Assembly (NCBI GenBank): GCA_937862735.1
Contig: CALMDH010000045.1
Location: 28,462 to 92,461, forward strand
Direction of reading: 5' to 3'
Length of the DNA stretch: 64,000 bases
From: M0108 sp937862735
Lineage (GTDB): Bacteria > Pseudomonadota > Gammaproteobacteria > Chromatiales > Chromatiaceae
This document shows positions 37,665-47,057 of this stretch, in pieces. Every line of letters starts with the position of its first letter. Position 1 is the first letter of the stretch. The notes under the pieces were generated by a model. It was not told the origin of the DNA. It was given only the letters and a program-made list of their open reading frames with translations, and made no database searches. The translations under genes were made by a program, and so were the position numbers.

Positions 37665-40600
37665 TCAAGCTGCCTCGCCAAGGGCGCTCGCCCGCGCCCG
37701 CAGCGCCTCCCACAACTGGCCGGGCCCCAGCAGGACGCGCTTGATCCCCGCGCGTACCTGGTCGGAGTTGAGCGCCTGCTGACCCATGGCCAGATGGTCG
37801 TCCAGGGCGTCGATGATGGCGTCGAGCAGACCCTCTTCCAGGTTGGGGGAGCTGGCGAACTGCTCCTTGGTGTTGCTCGCGGCCTGCCGCACCAGGATCT
37901 CGGACTGGAGCAGCTTGGTCTTCAGGACTTCGTTGACGTAGACCAGTTTGTCCTCGTCGCTCAGCTCGCCCCCAAAGAGGTCGTTGACCGCCTGGATGAT
38001 CTCCGCGAGCAGTGCGCGCTGGGGGTCCTGCACCGCACCGGAGCCGGGAGCGGACAGGGGGTCGAGCCGGTAATCCGCGGTGGGGTCCCCCACGCCGCCG
38101 CCCAGGGCGAGGTCCCGCGGGGACCGGCCGCGCAGGGCAAAGTGGGTGAGGCGCACCTGGGACAGGTCCACCTGCTCGCGCTCGCGCCCGAATTCCAGGA
38201 GCGGCAGCAGCCGGCGGAAGAAGATGGCCCGCTTTTCGATATCGGTGACGCCGTAGTCGAAGATCTGCGACAGGAAGGTATAGATGCGCAGAAAGGTGCC
38301 CAGGTCGCGCTTGAACAGCAGCAGGGCCGCCATGGTCTCCCGGGCCGTCTGCTCGGCGCGGGCGTCGCCCGTGGCCGTGGCCGCCGCGAGGGCCTGCTTG
38401 GCCGCGGCGAACTGCTTGATGAGCCGGTCGGCGACGGGCGCGACGGCGACGCTGAGCTGCTGCTGGGTGGCCTTGGGGTTGAGCTCCACCGCCACCACGC
38501 GCTCGATCTCGTGGTCGTCGTAGTGGCCAGCGGCATCGAGCTTGGCGCGCAGGTCGAAGACCAGGTTGGGATCGGTGACGCCGGCGAGGGCCGCCGTCTC
38601 ATAGTAGGGCTTGAAGGCCGCCAGGATCTCGTCGGGGTCGTTGACGAAGTCCAGGACATAGGTGGTGTCCTTGACCCCATGAATCCCCTGGTAGGCGCGG
38701 TTCAGCCGGGAGAGGGTCTGCACCGCCTGCACCCCGGCCAGGCGCTTATCGATGTACATACCGCACAGCAACGGCTGGTCGAAGCCGGTCTGGAACTTGT
38801 TGGCCACCAGCAGCAACTGGTAGTCGCCGCCGGCGAAGGCATCGCGGATATCGCGGCCCCTGAGCCCTGGATTGAGGGCCGCGCCGCGCTCGGTGAAGGG
38901 GTCGGGGCCGGATTCGGGGTCGTTGACCTCCCCGGAGAAGGCCACCAGGACCCCCAGGGGGTAGCCCTGGGCGGCAATGTACTGGGTCATGGCAAGCTGC
39001 CAGCGCACCGCCTCGACGCGGCTGCCCAGCACCACCATGGCCTTGGCCTGGCCGGCGAGCAGCGGGGCCACCACGGCGCGGAAATGCTCCACCACCACCT
39101 GTACCTTCTGGGCGATGTTGTAGGGGTGCAGGCGCACCCAGCGCATCAGGCCCTTTAGGGCCGTGGCGCGCTCGACCTCCCGGTCGTTCAGCTCCCGGCC
39201 GCCGGTGGCGAGTTTGAAGGCCAGGCTATAGGGCGTGTAGTTGCGCAGCACGTCGAGGATAAAGCCCTCCTCGATGGCCTGGCGCATGGAATAGACGTGG
39301 AAGGCGGCGGGCAGGTTGTCCGGGCCCGCCGGCCGGTCCGGGTCCGGCCGCCGGCCGAAGATCTCCAGGGTCTTGGCCTTGGGCGTGGCGGTAAGGGCGA
39401 CGAAGGTGATGCCGGCGTCCCGCGCCCGGGCGGCCATCTGGGCCACCAGCAGGTCCTCGCCGCTGACCTCGCCGCCGTCGGCCAGGTCGGCGAGCTCTTC
39501 CGGGAAGAGGACCTCCTTGAGCTTGGCGGCCGCCTCGCCGCTCTGGGAGCTGTGGGCCTCATCGGCGATCACGGCGAAGCGCTTGCCCTGGGTCGCCGCC
39601 AGCTCGCGCACGGCGGCCAGGGCGCGCGGGAAGGTCTGGAGGGTGCAGACGATGATCTTCTTCCCCGCCGCCAGGGCCCGCGCCAGGGCGCCGCTCTTGC
39701 TGCCCTCCTGATCGGTAATCGCCGCCACCACGCCGGTGGTGCGCTGGAAGTCGTAAATCGCCTCCTGGAGCTGGGCGTCGAGCACCGTGCGGTCGGAGAC
39801 CACGATCACCGAGTCGAAGACCTTGCGGTCGGCGGCGTCGTGCAGGTCGGCGAAGAAGTGGGCGGTCCAGGCGATGGTGTTGGTCTTACCCGAGCCCGCG
39901 GAGTGCTGGATGAGATAGCGGCCCCCGATGCCCTCGGCGATCACCGTGAGCACCAGGGCGCGGGTTGCGTCCCACTGGTGGTAGCGCGGGAAGATATAGC
40001 GCTCGAGCTGCTGCTTGGGGTTGCGCCGGGCGATGATGAAGCGCCCGAGGATCTCCAGCCAGGCGTCCCGCTGCCAGATCTGCTCCCAGAGGTAGGCGGT
40101 GCGGTGCCCGGCGGGGTTCACCGGGTTGCCGGCGCCACCGCCATCGCCCTGGTCGAAGGGCAGGAAAACGGTCTCCTTGCCCAGCAGCCGGGTGGCCATG
40201 CGCACCTGGGAGTTGCTGACCGCGAAGTGCACCAGGGCGCCGTTGGGGAAGGACAGCAGGGGCTCGGGCTTGGCCCCGCGCCCCATGGCGCCCCCCTGAC
40301 CGCCCTGGGGCCGGGGGTCGCGGTCGAAGCGGTACTGGTCCACGGCGTCCGCGACGGACTGGGTGAAGTCGGTCTTCAGCTCCGCGGTGGCCACCGGGAT
40401 GCCGTTGAGGAACAGCCCCAGGTCCAGGCAATTCTCGCTATACAGGGAGTAACGCAGTTGCCGCACCACGCGCAGGCGGTTGGCGGCATAGCGGGCCGCG
40501 AGTTCGGCGTTCACCCCGAAGGCCGGCTTGAACTGGGCGAGGGCGATGGGCTTCTTCGGCCCCAGGAGCGAGACCCCGTGACGCAGCACGTCCAGGGTGC

Positions 40601-40847
40601 CGCGGGCGTCGATCTGGTCGCGAACCCGGGCGAGCAGGGTGTCCGCCGTCGCGGGGCCGTGGCGCTTCTCCAGGGCCTCCCAGGCCTGAGGCTGGCTGGC
40701 CTGTACCCAGGCGATGAGGTCGGCGGGATAGAGCGCCAGAGCGCGGTGGTAATGCTGGTGGTCCTGGGGGCCGTCGTACAGCCAGTCGTGGGCGGCCAGG
40801 TGATGGCAGATGTCGTCCTCGAAGGCGATTTCGTGGTGGGTACTCAT
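37665..40847 (-). CDS. hsdR: Type I restriction enzyme R subunit (HsdR)
   Basis: ATP-driven translocase and nuclease subunit, 1060 residues. The N-terminal nuclease domain has the ExK part of a PD-(D/E)XK site (VATAELKTDF, about residue 155). Helicase core: Walker A HSAGSGKTNTI, DEAHSSQSGEAA, ALTATPK, FQTGFDQPLL and QTLSRLNR. The C-terminal part is helical and presumably contacts HsdM/HsdS. Its ATG overlaps the hsdS stop (ATGA), so hsdM-hsdS-hsdR are translationally coupled. All key residues look intact. Confidence 0.96.
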   Translation of the reverse strand: MSTHHEIAFEDDICHHLAAHDWLYDGPQDHQHYHRALALYPADLIAWVQASQPQAWEALEKRHGPATADTLLARVRDQIDARGTLDVLRHGVSLLGPKKPIALAQFKPAFGVNAELAARYAANRLRVVRQLRYSLYSENCLDLGLFLNGIPVATAELKTDFTQSVADAVDQYRFDRDPRPQGGQGGAMGRGAKPEPLLSFPNGALVHFAVSNSQVRMATRLLGKETVFLPFDQGDGGGAGNPVNPAGHRTAYLWEQIWQRDAWLEILGRFIIARRNPKQQLERYIFPRYHQWDATRALVLTVIAEGIGGRYLIQHSAGSGKTNTIAWTAHFFADLHDAADRKVFDSVIVVSDRTVLDAQLQEAIYDFQRTTGVVAAITDQEGSKSGALARALAAGKKIIVCTLQTFPRALAAVRELAATQGKRFAVIADEAHSSQSGEAAAKLKEVLFPEELADLADGGEVSGEDLLVAQMAARARDAGITFVALTATPKAKTLEIFGRRPDPDRPAGPDNLPAAFHVYSMRQAIEEGFILDVLRNYTPYSLAFKLATGGRELNDREVERATALKGLMRWVRLHPYNIAQKVQVVVEHFRAVVAPLLAGQAKAMVVLGSRVEAVRWQLAMTQYIAAQGYPLGVLVAFSGEVNDPESGPDPFTERGAALNPGLRGRDIRDAFAGGDYQLLLVANKFQTGFDQPLLCGMYIDKRLAGVQAVQTLSRLNRAYQGIHGVKDTTYVLDFVNDPDEILAAFKPYYETAALAGVTDPNLVFDLRAKLDAAGHYDDHEIERVVAVELNPKATQQQLSVAVAPVADRLIKQFAAAKQALAAATATGDARAEQTARETMAALLLFKRDLGTFLRIYTFLSQIFDYGVTDIEKRAIFFRRLLPLLEFGREREQVDLSQVRLTHFALRGRSPRDLALGGGVGDPTADYRLDPLSAPGSGAVQDPQRALLAEIIQAVNDLFGGELSDEDKLVYVNEVLKTKLLQSEILVRQAASNTKEQFASSPNLEEGLLDAIIDALDDHLAMGQQALNSDQVRAGIKRVLLGPGQLWEALRARASALGEAA

Positions 40848-42181
40848 GTGGCCTCCGGTTCCACCAGGCCGCGCACGTCGATCTTGCCCGTGACGGCGGC
40901 GGAGATCAGGGCGGTGCGGCGTTCCTGGAGGAGGGTGATGGCGTCTTTGGCGTCGTTGATGAGGGAGTCAACCCTATCGCTTTGCATGTCAAGGAATCTG
41001 ACAATGTCGATCTGTTCAGCAAGCGGGGGCTTCACCAATGGAACAGCTTTCGTTTTCTCCTGATTCATGATGCCAATCGTGGATGCATTTGAAAGCACCC
41101 TCATGCTGTCCACCCTGGAACAAAGCGCGTAAGCCAAGAATTGTCCGGAGAGGTTGTAACCCGGAATAACGGCATTGATCTGTTGATTCGCAGAGCATTC
41201 GACGCCGCAATAGCCAACCTTACCCAGCGTCGCTCCTATGCTTACAACAAGCACGCAGTTTGCCGGGAAAACGGGCGCTTCCCTTGCTTCAAGGGCGGCC
41301 TTAGACAATCGCTTGGCCACACGAGACAGCACAACTGAACCGTCAAAATCACCGGGTGTGAACCAGTTCATAACACCATCGCCTTCATCCAGAGGCTTAT
41401 AAGTTAAGGGGGTGCTTCCGGTCTCAACTGAGGCAGAGAAACGCCGAACGGAACCAACTTCCCAATGCTCCGGCACCTCCCCCAACCACTCCACCCCGGA
41501 GTCCTTCATCGGCACCGTCGGGTCCAGGCCCTTGGTGACGGCGTGGGAGATGACCGCCTGGCGCTTCTCCTGGAGTAGCTCGATCAGGGCGCGGTAATCG
41601 GCCACCAGAGCGTCGATCTTGGCGGTTTCGCAATCGAGGAAGGCGGCGATGGCAGCCTGTTCACCGAGTGATGGGGCCGGGATGAGCAATTCAGCCAAGA
41701 TCTGCTGGTTGATGTTGGGCTGTCCACCGCCCGTCGCGTACCAAGCAACCAGGTTCTCTCTGAATCCCTGAAACCAATAGAAGCAAAAACGAATTTGTAG
41801 ATGCTGAGGCTGGCAAAGAACACAACATGCCTGATTAGTTGTTGCTGCAACGCCAAGAATTCCCAGTCGGCCAATGGTGGCACCATACATCGCAATCACC
41901 AGTGATCCTGCGGGATAGATCCGGAGCGCGGAGAACTTGCGAAGCGCGTCATCGGTTATTGATTTAACCGTTTCTGTGATCACGACCTCGCGAAGTTCGC
42001 TCGTCGTCACCCAAGGGGTAGCGCCTTCTTCGTACCACTGCGGCTCATTGCTCGGAGGGGTTGTGCCACTACCAATCACGCCAAAGGCATGAGACAGTCT
42101 CCAGCCCTGCCAATTGCAGGGCACCTTCCCCAACCACTCCACCCCGGAATCCTTGTAGGCGGGATAACGCGGGAAGCTCAC
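40844..42181 (-). CDS. hsdS: Type I restriction-modification specificity subunit (HsdS)
   Basis: DNA-recognition subunit, 445 residues, with two target-recognition domains. Each is introduced by the same block (KDSGVEWLGKVP at the N-terminus and KDSGVEWLGEVPEHW in the middle) and followed by a conserved coiled-coil spacer (PSLGEQAAIAAFLDCETAKID and PPLAEQIDIVRFLDMQSDRVD). The GTG start overlaps the hsdM stop. The recognition domains are clearly less GC-rich than the rest of the operon, as usual for exchanged specificity modules. The recognised sequence cannot be predicted. Confidence 0.94.
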   Translation of the reverse strand: MSFPRYPAYKDSGVEWLGKVPCNWQGWRLSHAFGVIGSGTTPPSNEPQWYEEGATPWVTTSELREVVITETVKSITDDALRKFSALRIYPAGSLVIAMYGATIGRLGILGVAATTNQACCVLCQPQHLQIRFCFYWFQGFRENLVAWYATGGGQPNINQQILAELLIPAPSLGEQAAIAAFLDCETAKIDALVADYRALIELLQEKRQAVISHAVTKGLDPTVPMKDSGVEWLGEVPEHWEVGSVRRFSASVETGSTPLTYKPLDEGDGVMNWFTPGDFDGSVVLSRVAKRLSKAALEAREAPVFPANCVLVVSIGATLGKVGYCGVECSANQQINAVIPGYNLSGQFLAYALCSRVDSMRVLSNASTIGIMNQEKTKAVPLVKPPLAEQIDIVRFLDMQSDRVDSLINDAKDAITLLQERRTALISAAVTGKIDVRGLVEPEAT

Positions 42182-44025
42182 GCCGACAGCTCCGCGATCC
42201 GCGCCTTGATCCGCTCGGTGACCCGGGCAAGGTCGGCGTCGATGGCCGCGAGGGGCCGAGGCGGCTCGAAGACATAGAAGTGGCGGTTGAAGGGGATCTC
42301 GTAGCCGATCTTGGTCTTGCTCGCGTCGATCCAGGCGTCCGGGGCGTGGGGCAGGACCTCGCGGGCGAAGTAGGCGTCGACGTCCTCGCTCAGGGGTACG
42401 TTCTCGGTGTCGCGGAGCTTGGGGTCGGGCTGGGGCTGGCCTTTCTGCTTGCCCTTCTGGCCGAGCAGGGGCTCGCCGGCCTCGTCACGCAGGGGGCGCT
42501 CGACGGTAATGGTGCGATAACCGAAGTCCTCGTTGCGGAAGATCCGCGAGAGGGGCAGCACCCGGACCTTGGCGCGGCCGGTCCCCTCCTCGGGGGCGGG
42601 GGGCGGGGGATCGCCTGGCATCAGCACCCGACGTTCCACCTCCTTGCCAGCGCCGTCCAGGACCAGGGCCAGGTGGGCTTCGGCGCAGTCGCCGAAGAGG
42701 CGGGTGACGAGGGCGATGTGCTCCTCGCTCATCTCCTTGCGCTTGCTGCCGAGGCTCTTGCGCATCTTCTGCCAGAAGTGGCTGGCGTCGATGAGCTGGA
42801 CCCGGCCCTGGCGGTGGGCGGGCTTGCGGTTGCTCAGAATCCAGACATAGGTCGCGATGCCGGTGTTGTAGAACATGTCCGTGGGCAGGGCGACGATGGC
42901 CTCCAGCAGGTCGTTCTCCAGCACATGGCGGCGGATCTCGCTCTCGCCGGAGCCGGCGCCGCCGGTGAAGAGCGGCGAGCCGTTGAGGACGATGCCGATG
43001 CGGCTGCCGCCGTCCCTGGCCGGGCGCATCTTCGATAGCAAGTGCAGCAGGAACAGCAGCGATCCGTCCGAGACCCGTGGCAGACCCGGCCCGAAGCGCC
43101 CGGCGTAGCCCTTTTCCTGGTGCTCCTTGCGGATCGCGGCCTCGATCTTCTTCCACTCCACGCCAAAAGGTGGATTGGAGAGCATGTAGTCGAAGCGCTT
43201 GCCCACCAGGCCGTCGGCGGAGAGGGTGTTGCCGAAGACGATGTTGCTGATGTTCTGCCCCTTGATCAGCATGTCCGCCTTGCAGATGGCGTAGGACTCG
43301 GGGTTGAGCTCCTGGCCGAAGAGGGTCAGGCGGGCGTCGGGGTTGAGCTCGGCCAGGTATTCCTCGCCGGTGGAGATCATGCCCCCCGTGCCGGCTGTGG
43401 GGTCGTAAAGGCTGCGGACCACGCCCGGGCGGCTAAGGATCTCGTCGTCCTCGATGAACAGCAGGTTGACCATCAGCCGGATGGCGTCACGCGGGGTGAA
43501 GTGCTCACCGGCGGTCTCGTTGGAGATTTCCGCGAAGCGGCGGATCAGCTCCTCGAAGACCAGGCCCATCTGGTGGTTGTCGACGGCATCGGGGTGCAGG
43601 TCGATGGTGGCGAAGCGCTCGGTGACCTGATAAAGCAGCCCGGCGCGTTGGAGCCGGTCCACCTGGGTGAAGAAGTCGAAGCGCTCGAAGATGTCGCGCA
43701 CCTCGGGCGAGAAGCCGTCGATGTAGCCCTCCAGGTTGGCGGCGATGTGGTCCTGATCGCCCATCAGCCGCTTCATGTCCAGCCGTGAGACGTTGTAGAA
43801 GCCGCGCCCGGTCACCCGCAGCAGGAAGGGCCCGGGATTGAGCTTGGCCTGGGTGCGCAGGGCGAACTCCGTCAGGGCTAACTCCTTGGTGTCCGCCAGG
43901 ACGCAGTCCAGGCGCCGCAGCACGGTGAAGGGCAGGATCACCCGGCCGTACTCGGATTGCTTGTAGTCGCCCCGCAGGAGGTCCGCCACGGACCAGATGA
44001 AAGAGGAGAGGGATTGGTGGTTCAC
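42178..44025 (-). CDS. hsdM: Type I restriction-modification methyltransferase subunit (HsdM)
   Basis: Adenine-N6 methyltransferase subunit, 615 residues. N-terminal helical domain (LRGDYKQSEYGRVILPFTVLRRLD), SAM motif DPTAGTGGM, catalytic motif LSNPPFGVEW, and HFTPRDAIRLMV preceding the SAM motif. GTG start at 44025 with AGGAA ten bases upstream. First gene of the hsdMSR operon. A six-copy 17-bp tandem repeat starts 26 bp upstream, within the likely promoter region. Confidence 0.95.
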   Translation of the reverse strand: MNHQSLSSFIWSVADLLRGDYKQSEYGRVILPFTVLRRLDCVLADTKELALTEFALRTQAKLNPGPFLLRVTGRGFYNVSRLDMKRLMGDQDHIAANLEGYIDGFSPEVRDIFERFDFFTQVDRLQRAGLLYQVTERFATIDLHPDAVDNHQMGLVFEELIRRFAEISNETAGEHFTPRDAIRLMVNLLFIEDDEILSRPGVVRSLYDPTAGTGGMISTGEEYLAELNPDARLTLFGQELNPESYAICKADMLIKGQNISNIVFGNTLSADGLVGKRFDYMLSNPPFGVEWKKIEAAIRKEHQEKGYAGRFGPGLPRVSDGSLLFLLHLLSKMRPARDGGSRIGIVLNGSPLFTGGAGSGESEIRRHVLENDLLEAIVALPTDMFYNTGIATYVWILSNRKPAHRQGRVQLIDASHFWQKMRKSLGSKRKEMSEEHIALVTRLFGDCAEAHLALVLDGAGKEVERRVLMPGDPPPPAPEEGTGRAKVRVLPLSRIFRNEDFGYRTITVERPLRDEAGEPLLGQKGKQKGQPQPDPKLRDTENVPLSEDVDAYFAREVLPHAPDAWIDASKTKIGYEIPFNRHFYVFEPPRPLAAIDADLARVTERIKARIAELSA

Positions 44026-44050
44026 GTCGCGGGAGTTCCTTCTTTATCCA

Positions 44051-44152
44051 TGTGCCATTCGGGCTTATGTGCCATTCGGGCTTATGGGCCATTCCGGCTT
44101 TTGGGCCATTCCGGCTTTTGGGCCATTCGGGCTTCTGGGCCATTCCGGCCCC
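44051..44152. repeat. Six-copy 17-bp tandem repeat
   Basis: Six head-to-tail 17-bp units (consensus tgggccattccggctty) filling 44051-44152 exactly. It spans the hsdM upstream region and the 3' end of the VF530 gene. Because 17 is not a multiple of 3, each unit gain or loss shifts the VF530 reading frame. Copies differ at two or three positions. Confidence 0.9.
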
Positions 44153-44417
44153 GACGCTGCTCGCGCAGCATGAATAGGTAGAGCCCTTCCACCTTGGCCC
44201 GCGCCCAAGGCGTCTTGCGCAGGAATTTCAGACTCGATGACAGACTTGGTTCGTGGGCGAAGCACCGCAGCCGGATGCGCGCCGCCAGTTCCTCCCAGCC
44301 ATAATGGGCGACCAGCGCCGTCAAGATTGCCTCCAGGGTGATCCCATGGAGGGGATTGTTGGGCTGAGGGTGTGCAGGTGGCCGGTCGTTGGTCGGCGGC
44401 GGGGGTGAATTGCTCAT
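44082..44417 (-). CDS. VF530 (DUF2132) family small DNA-binding-like protein
   Basis: Protein of 111 residues. The core NPLHGITLEAILTALVAHYGWEELAARIRLRCF and SLKFLRKTPWARAKVEGLYL is the VF530 domain, a small helical fold of unknown role that has been suggested to bind DNA. A Pro/Asn-rich N-terminus precedes it. The C-terminal part (GRNGPEARMAQKPEWPKSRNGP-like) is encoded entirely by the 17-bp tandem repeat, so the natural protein probably ended near LREQRR. It lies directly upstream of hsdM on the same strand. Confidence 0.85.
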   Translation of the reverse strand: MSNSPPPPTNDRPPAHPQPNNPLHGITLEAILTALVAHYGWEELAARIRLRCFAHEPSLSSSLKFLRKTPWARAKVEGLYLFMLREQRRGRNGPEARMAQKPEWPKSRNGP

Positions 44418-44571
44418 GGCAGCGCCTGTATCGCCGGGCGGAAGACGGCGTTCATGCGGCTGATGCTAGCCGCCAGAGGAAGAGGCGGCAAGGGCCGGGG
44501 AGCGCGGGGCTGGCATGCCCAGGACCAGCACCGGGCAGTCTGATGATCCGCGCCAACAAAAGCGCGTCCGC

Positions 44572-44841
44572 CTACCAGCCGATGCAGGGAATGCCCGAGG
44601 AGGGAGGCAACGGGGGTGGCCTAGCGTCATCGCATAGACCGGCGGCTATGGAGATGAGAATATCGGTGGGCTTGTCTTCATCATGCTCTAAACGCTCGGC
44701 AAGAACACGTAAAGCAAGAACTTCAGCCCTTGCCATCGCTTGAACACAGGAAGCGCCATAAACGAGCACGCCTGGCAATTGCGGCACTTCGGCAAGCCAC
44801 CGACCGTCGTCTTCTTGCTCGCATTCGAGGGTCAAATTCAT
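44572..44841 (-). CDS. HicB-like antitoxin, no HicA partner
   Basis: About 89 residues from ATG 44841 (GGTGAG eight bases upstream). The N-terminal half LTLECEQEDDGRWLAEVPQLPGVLVYG is a HicB/UPF0150 antitoxin fold, and the helix VLALRVLAERLEHDE follows. Such proteins normally end near ISIAA and are followed by a HicA toxin. Here the frame runs on into a Pro-rich tail (PPPLPPSSGIPCIGW) and no HicA is found in the 154 bp downstream. Probably an orphaned remnant of a toxin-antitoxin locus. Confidence 0.75.
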   Translation of the reverse strand: MNLTLECEQEDDGRWLAEVPQLPGVLVYGASCVQAMARAEVLALRVLAERLEHDEDKPTDILISIAAGLCDDARPPPLPPSSGIPCIGW

Positions 44842-44957
44842 GGTCAAGCTCACCAGATATCAAGCTTATGCAGCAGCAGCCATTTTCAGGAGCGTGGCTT
44901 GCTACCTCATGTCAGTAGGCTAAACATACACCAGGGTCCCAGTCCAAGTCTTGCGTC

Positions 44958-46652
44958 CTACTCGGAGGCGTGGGCCATCAGGGCCAGGTATTGGTCGGCG
45001 TAGTCCTCACGCGGCGGCTTGTGCGCGTTCCGGTAATCACATTCCGCCGTGGCGCAATAGCTGCCGCCGGTGAGGGTATCGACGATGAGGTCGGGAAAAT
45101 CAAAGTGGCGCAGGGGCGGAAAGGTGACGGGTCGCCCCCGGTCAAGGATGGCGATGCGGTTGTAGAAATGACTGCCCTCGATATTGCCCATGTAATTGAG
45201 CGCCTTGTAGGTCGGTGGGCCGAACTGCAAGGGCGGGACGTGATCGCTGACCAGGACGATCAGGCTGTCGGGGTCCAGGGCGATGAGTTCCCGCAAATAG
45301 GCCGCCAGGGCCTGGGTCCGGTAGTAGAAATGATTGACCACCCGCTCCAGATGCTCATCGTTGTGGGGGGTCTCGACCTTGATGATCCGCGGGCGCTTGT
45401 CCAGGTCCTCGTTATGGGGCGTGTGCCCGAAGATGGTGAGGAGATAGTTGAACAGGGGCTGGCCGGGATGCTCCTCCAGATGGCGGCGCACGAAGGCCAG
45501 ATTCTGGGGCAGCAGATCGCCGTCGAAGATGTACTCCTCCAGGCCAGGGTCACCAAAGGTGAGATAGGTAGGCTCGCGGGGGAGGAATTCTTGGGAAAAA
45601 TACTGCTCGGCGAAGCCCATGCCCCGGTAGGCCGATTGGGTGTTGAAGAAGTTGGGCTTATAGGCGTTGCTGGCGGTTGCGCGATAGCCCAACTGGCCCA
45701 GCAGGTCGGGCAGGCAGCGCGCCGGGGCACCGGTGAAGGTGTTGAACTCGACACTCGATAACTGCTCCAGGGCGGGCACGCCACAGAGGACCTCGAACTC
45801 GGCCTGGGAGGTGGCGCCGCCGAAGAGGGGCGAACGGGACAGGCCAACCTGGTCACCAAAGAGGGCGGCGAAGTCCGGGTGGACCGGGTCCTGGGACAGC
45901 TTCAGATCGTGGAACAGGCGGGGATCAAGGAAGCTCTCCAGCACGAGCAGATGCACGTTCCGGGCTTCGAGGTTGGGCCGGATCCGTTCCACCTCACCCG
46001 TGAAGGCCTTGTCATAGCCGGGACGATTGAGATAGGGCTGGATCGCCCGCAGGACGCCCTCCCGCTCCGCCTCCCGGTAGAGCATCATCGCCAGGCGGCC
46101 GTTGGTTTCCACGCTCTTGCCATCGGAATACTTGACGATCTCGTAGGCGATCGACTTGAAGCCGGTGGCGAAGGCCTCCGGCGTCCCCTTGATGAGGCCC
46201 ACGACCAGCACCAGGGGCAGGCAGGCCAGGAGGATGCGCAGGGGCCGACGGTAGTCGATCTGCCACAGAATCACCGTCAGGGGTGTCAGGAAGAGCAGGA
46301 ACAGCAGGACCACGTACAGAGGGGGGAGGATCTGCAGCAACTCCGGCAGCTCGGCGATATTGACGAAGCGAAAGACCTTGCCATAGGCCAGATAAAAGAC
46401 GTCGTGGGTCAGATAGATGAGCAGGATCGGCGCCGCCGCCAGCCAGGGCCGCCAGCGGGAAGGTCGTAGCAGGGCGTAAATCAGGCCGTAGAAGTATAGG
46501 ACGAGCAGGGCCTCCGGCCATTGGCGATACATTACCTGGGTGCTGAAGCCACCGACGAACTCCACCAGCAGGGCATAGAGATAGATGCCCGCCAGAAAGA
46601 GCGCAACATGCAGCAGGGGCCGCCGCCAGCGGCCCGGGAGGGGATTGATCAT
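44958..46652 (-). CDS. LtaS/MdoB-like sulfatase-fold membrane protein
   Basis: About 565 residues from ATG 46652. Five N-terminal membrane segments (about residues 10-200) are followed by a large extracytoplasmic alkaline-phosphatase-superfamily domain. Motifs: HLLVLESFLDP (nucleophile region), SQAEFEVLCGVPA, FFNTQSAYRGMGF, YLLTIFGHTPHNED and VLVSDHVPPL (metal-binding Asp-His). Architecture and motifs fit LTA synthase/OpgB-type phosphoglycerol or phosphoethanolamine transferases acting on envelope glycans. Acceptor unknown. An upstream TTG would add 12 residues. Single gene. Confidence 0.88.
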   Translation of the reverse strand: MINPLPGRWRRPLLHVALFLAGIYLYALLVEFVGGFSTQVMYRQWPEALLVLYFYGLIYALLRPSRWRPWLAAAPILLIYLTHDVFYLAYGKVFRFVNIAELPELLQILPPLYVVLLFLLFLTPLTVILWQIDYRRPLRILLACLPLVLVVGLIKGTPEAFATGFKSIAYEIVKYSDGKSVETNGRLAMMLYREAEREGVLRAIQPYLNRPGYDKAFTGEVERIRPNLEARNVHLLVLESFLDPRLFHDLKLSQDPVHPDFAALFGDQVGLSRSPLFGGATSQAEFEVLCGVPALEQLSSVEFNTFTGAPARCLPDLLGQLGYRATASNAYKPNFFNTQSAYRGMGFAEQYFSQEFLPREPTYLTFGDPGLEEYIFDGDLLPQNLAFVRRHLEEHPGQPLFNYLLTIFGHTPHNEDLDKRPRIIKVETPHNDEHLERVVNHFYYRTQALAAYLRELIALDPDSLIVLVSDHVPPLQFGPPTYKALNYMGNIEGSHFYNRIAILDRGRPVTFPPLRHFDFPDLIVDTLTGGSYCATAECDYRNAHKPPREDYADQYLALMAHASE

Positions 46653-47057
46653 GGCAGGAAAGACTGATGTCGGGGGGTTGACAGACAACCTAATTGTGGG
46701 CTAGCAAGGCCCGAAGGGCAATCCCTTTGTGACGGGGCCACGACGGGGCCATGACACCGCCATGACCAGCGGAGGGCCTGATCATGTCCTGGCCAGCCCC
46801 CCCAGGGGGACCGCTGTTCCTGGTCCCCGCGACCCCGTCAGCGGCGCGAAAATGACGCACGATCATTTTTTTAATCTATTATTCATAAAGTTGCACTTTC
46901 GAACCTGATTGCCTGACCACGCCGGGTCCCCCCCTGGCCTCCACCCCCCAGGCGGATAGCATCTGGCCATGACCCCATGGCGGATTCATTGCCGCCATGG
47001 CAAAGTAATCCATCCCCGCGCAAATCCCCCTTTCTTGCATTTTTCCCCGGCCGTACC
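46653..47057. other. Divergent intergenic region upstream of pyruvate carboxylase
   Basis: About 400 bp. An AT-rich island at about 46863-46895 (ttttttaatctattattcat) stands out in GC-rich sequence and is the likely promoter region for the carboxylase gene. No hairpin with a T-run seen. Confidence 0.45.

Noticed and set aside
44051..44152. CRISPR array
   Set aside because: The 17-bp units are contiguous with no spacers, and no cas genes are present; it is a tandem repeat.
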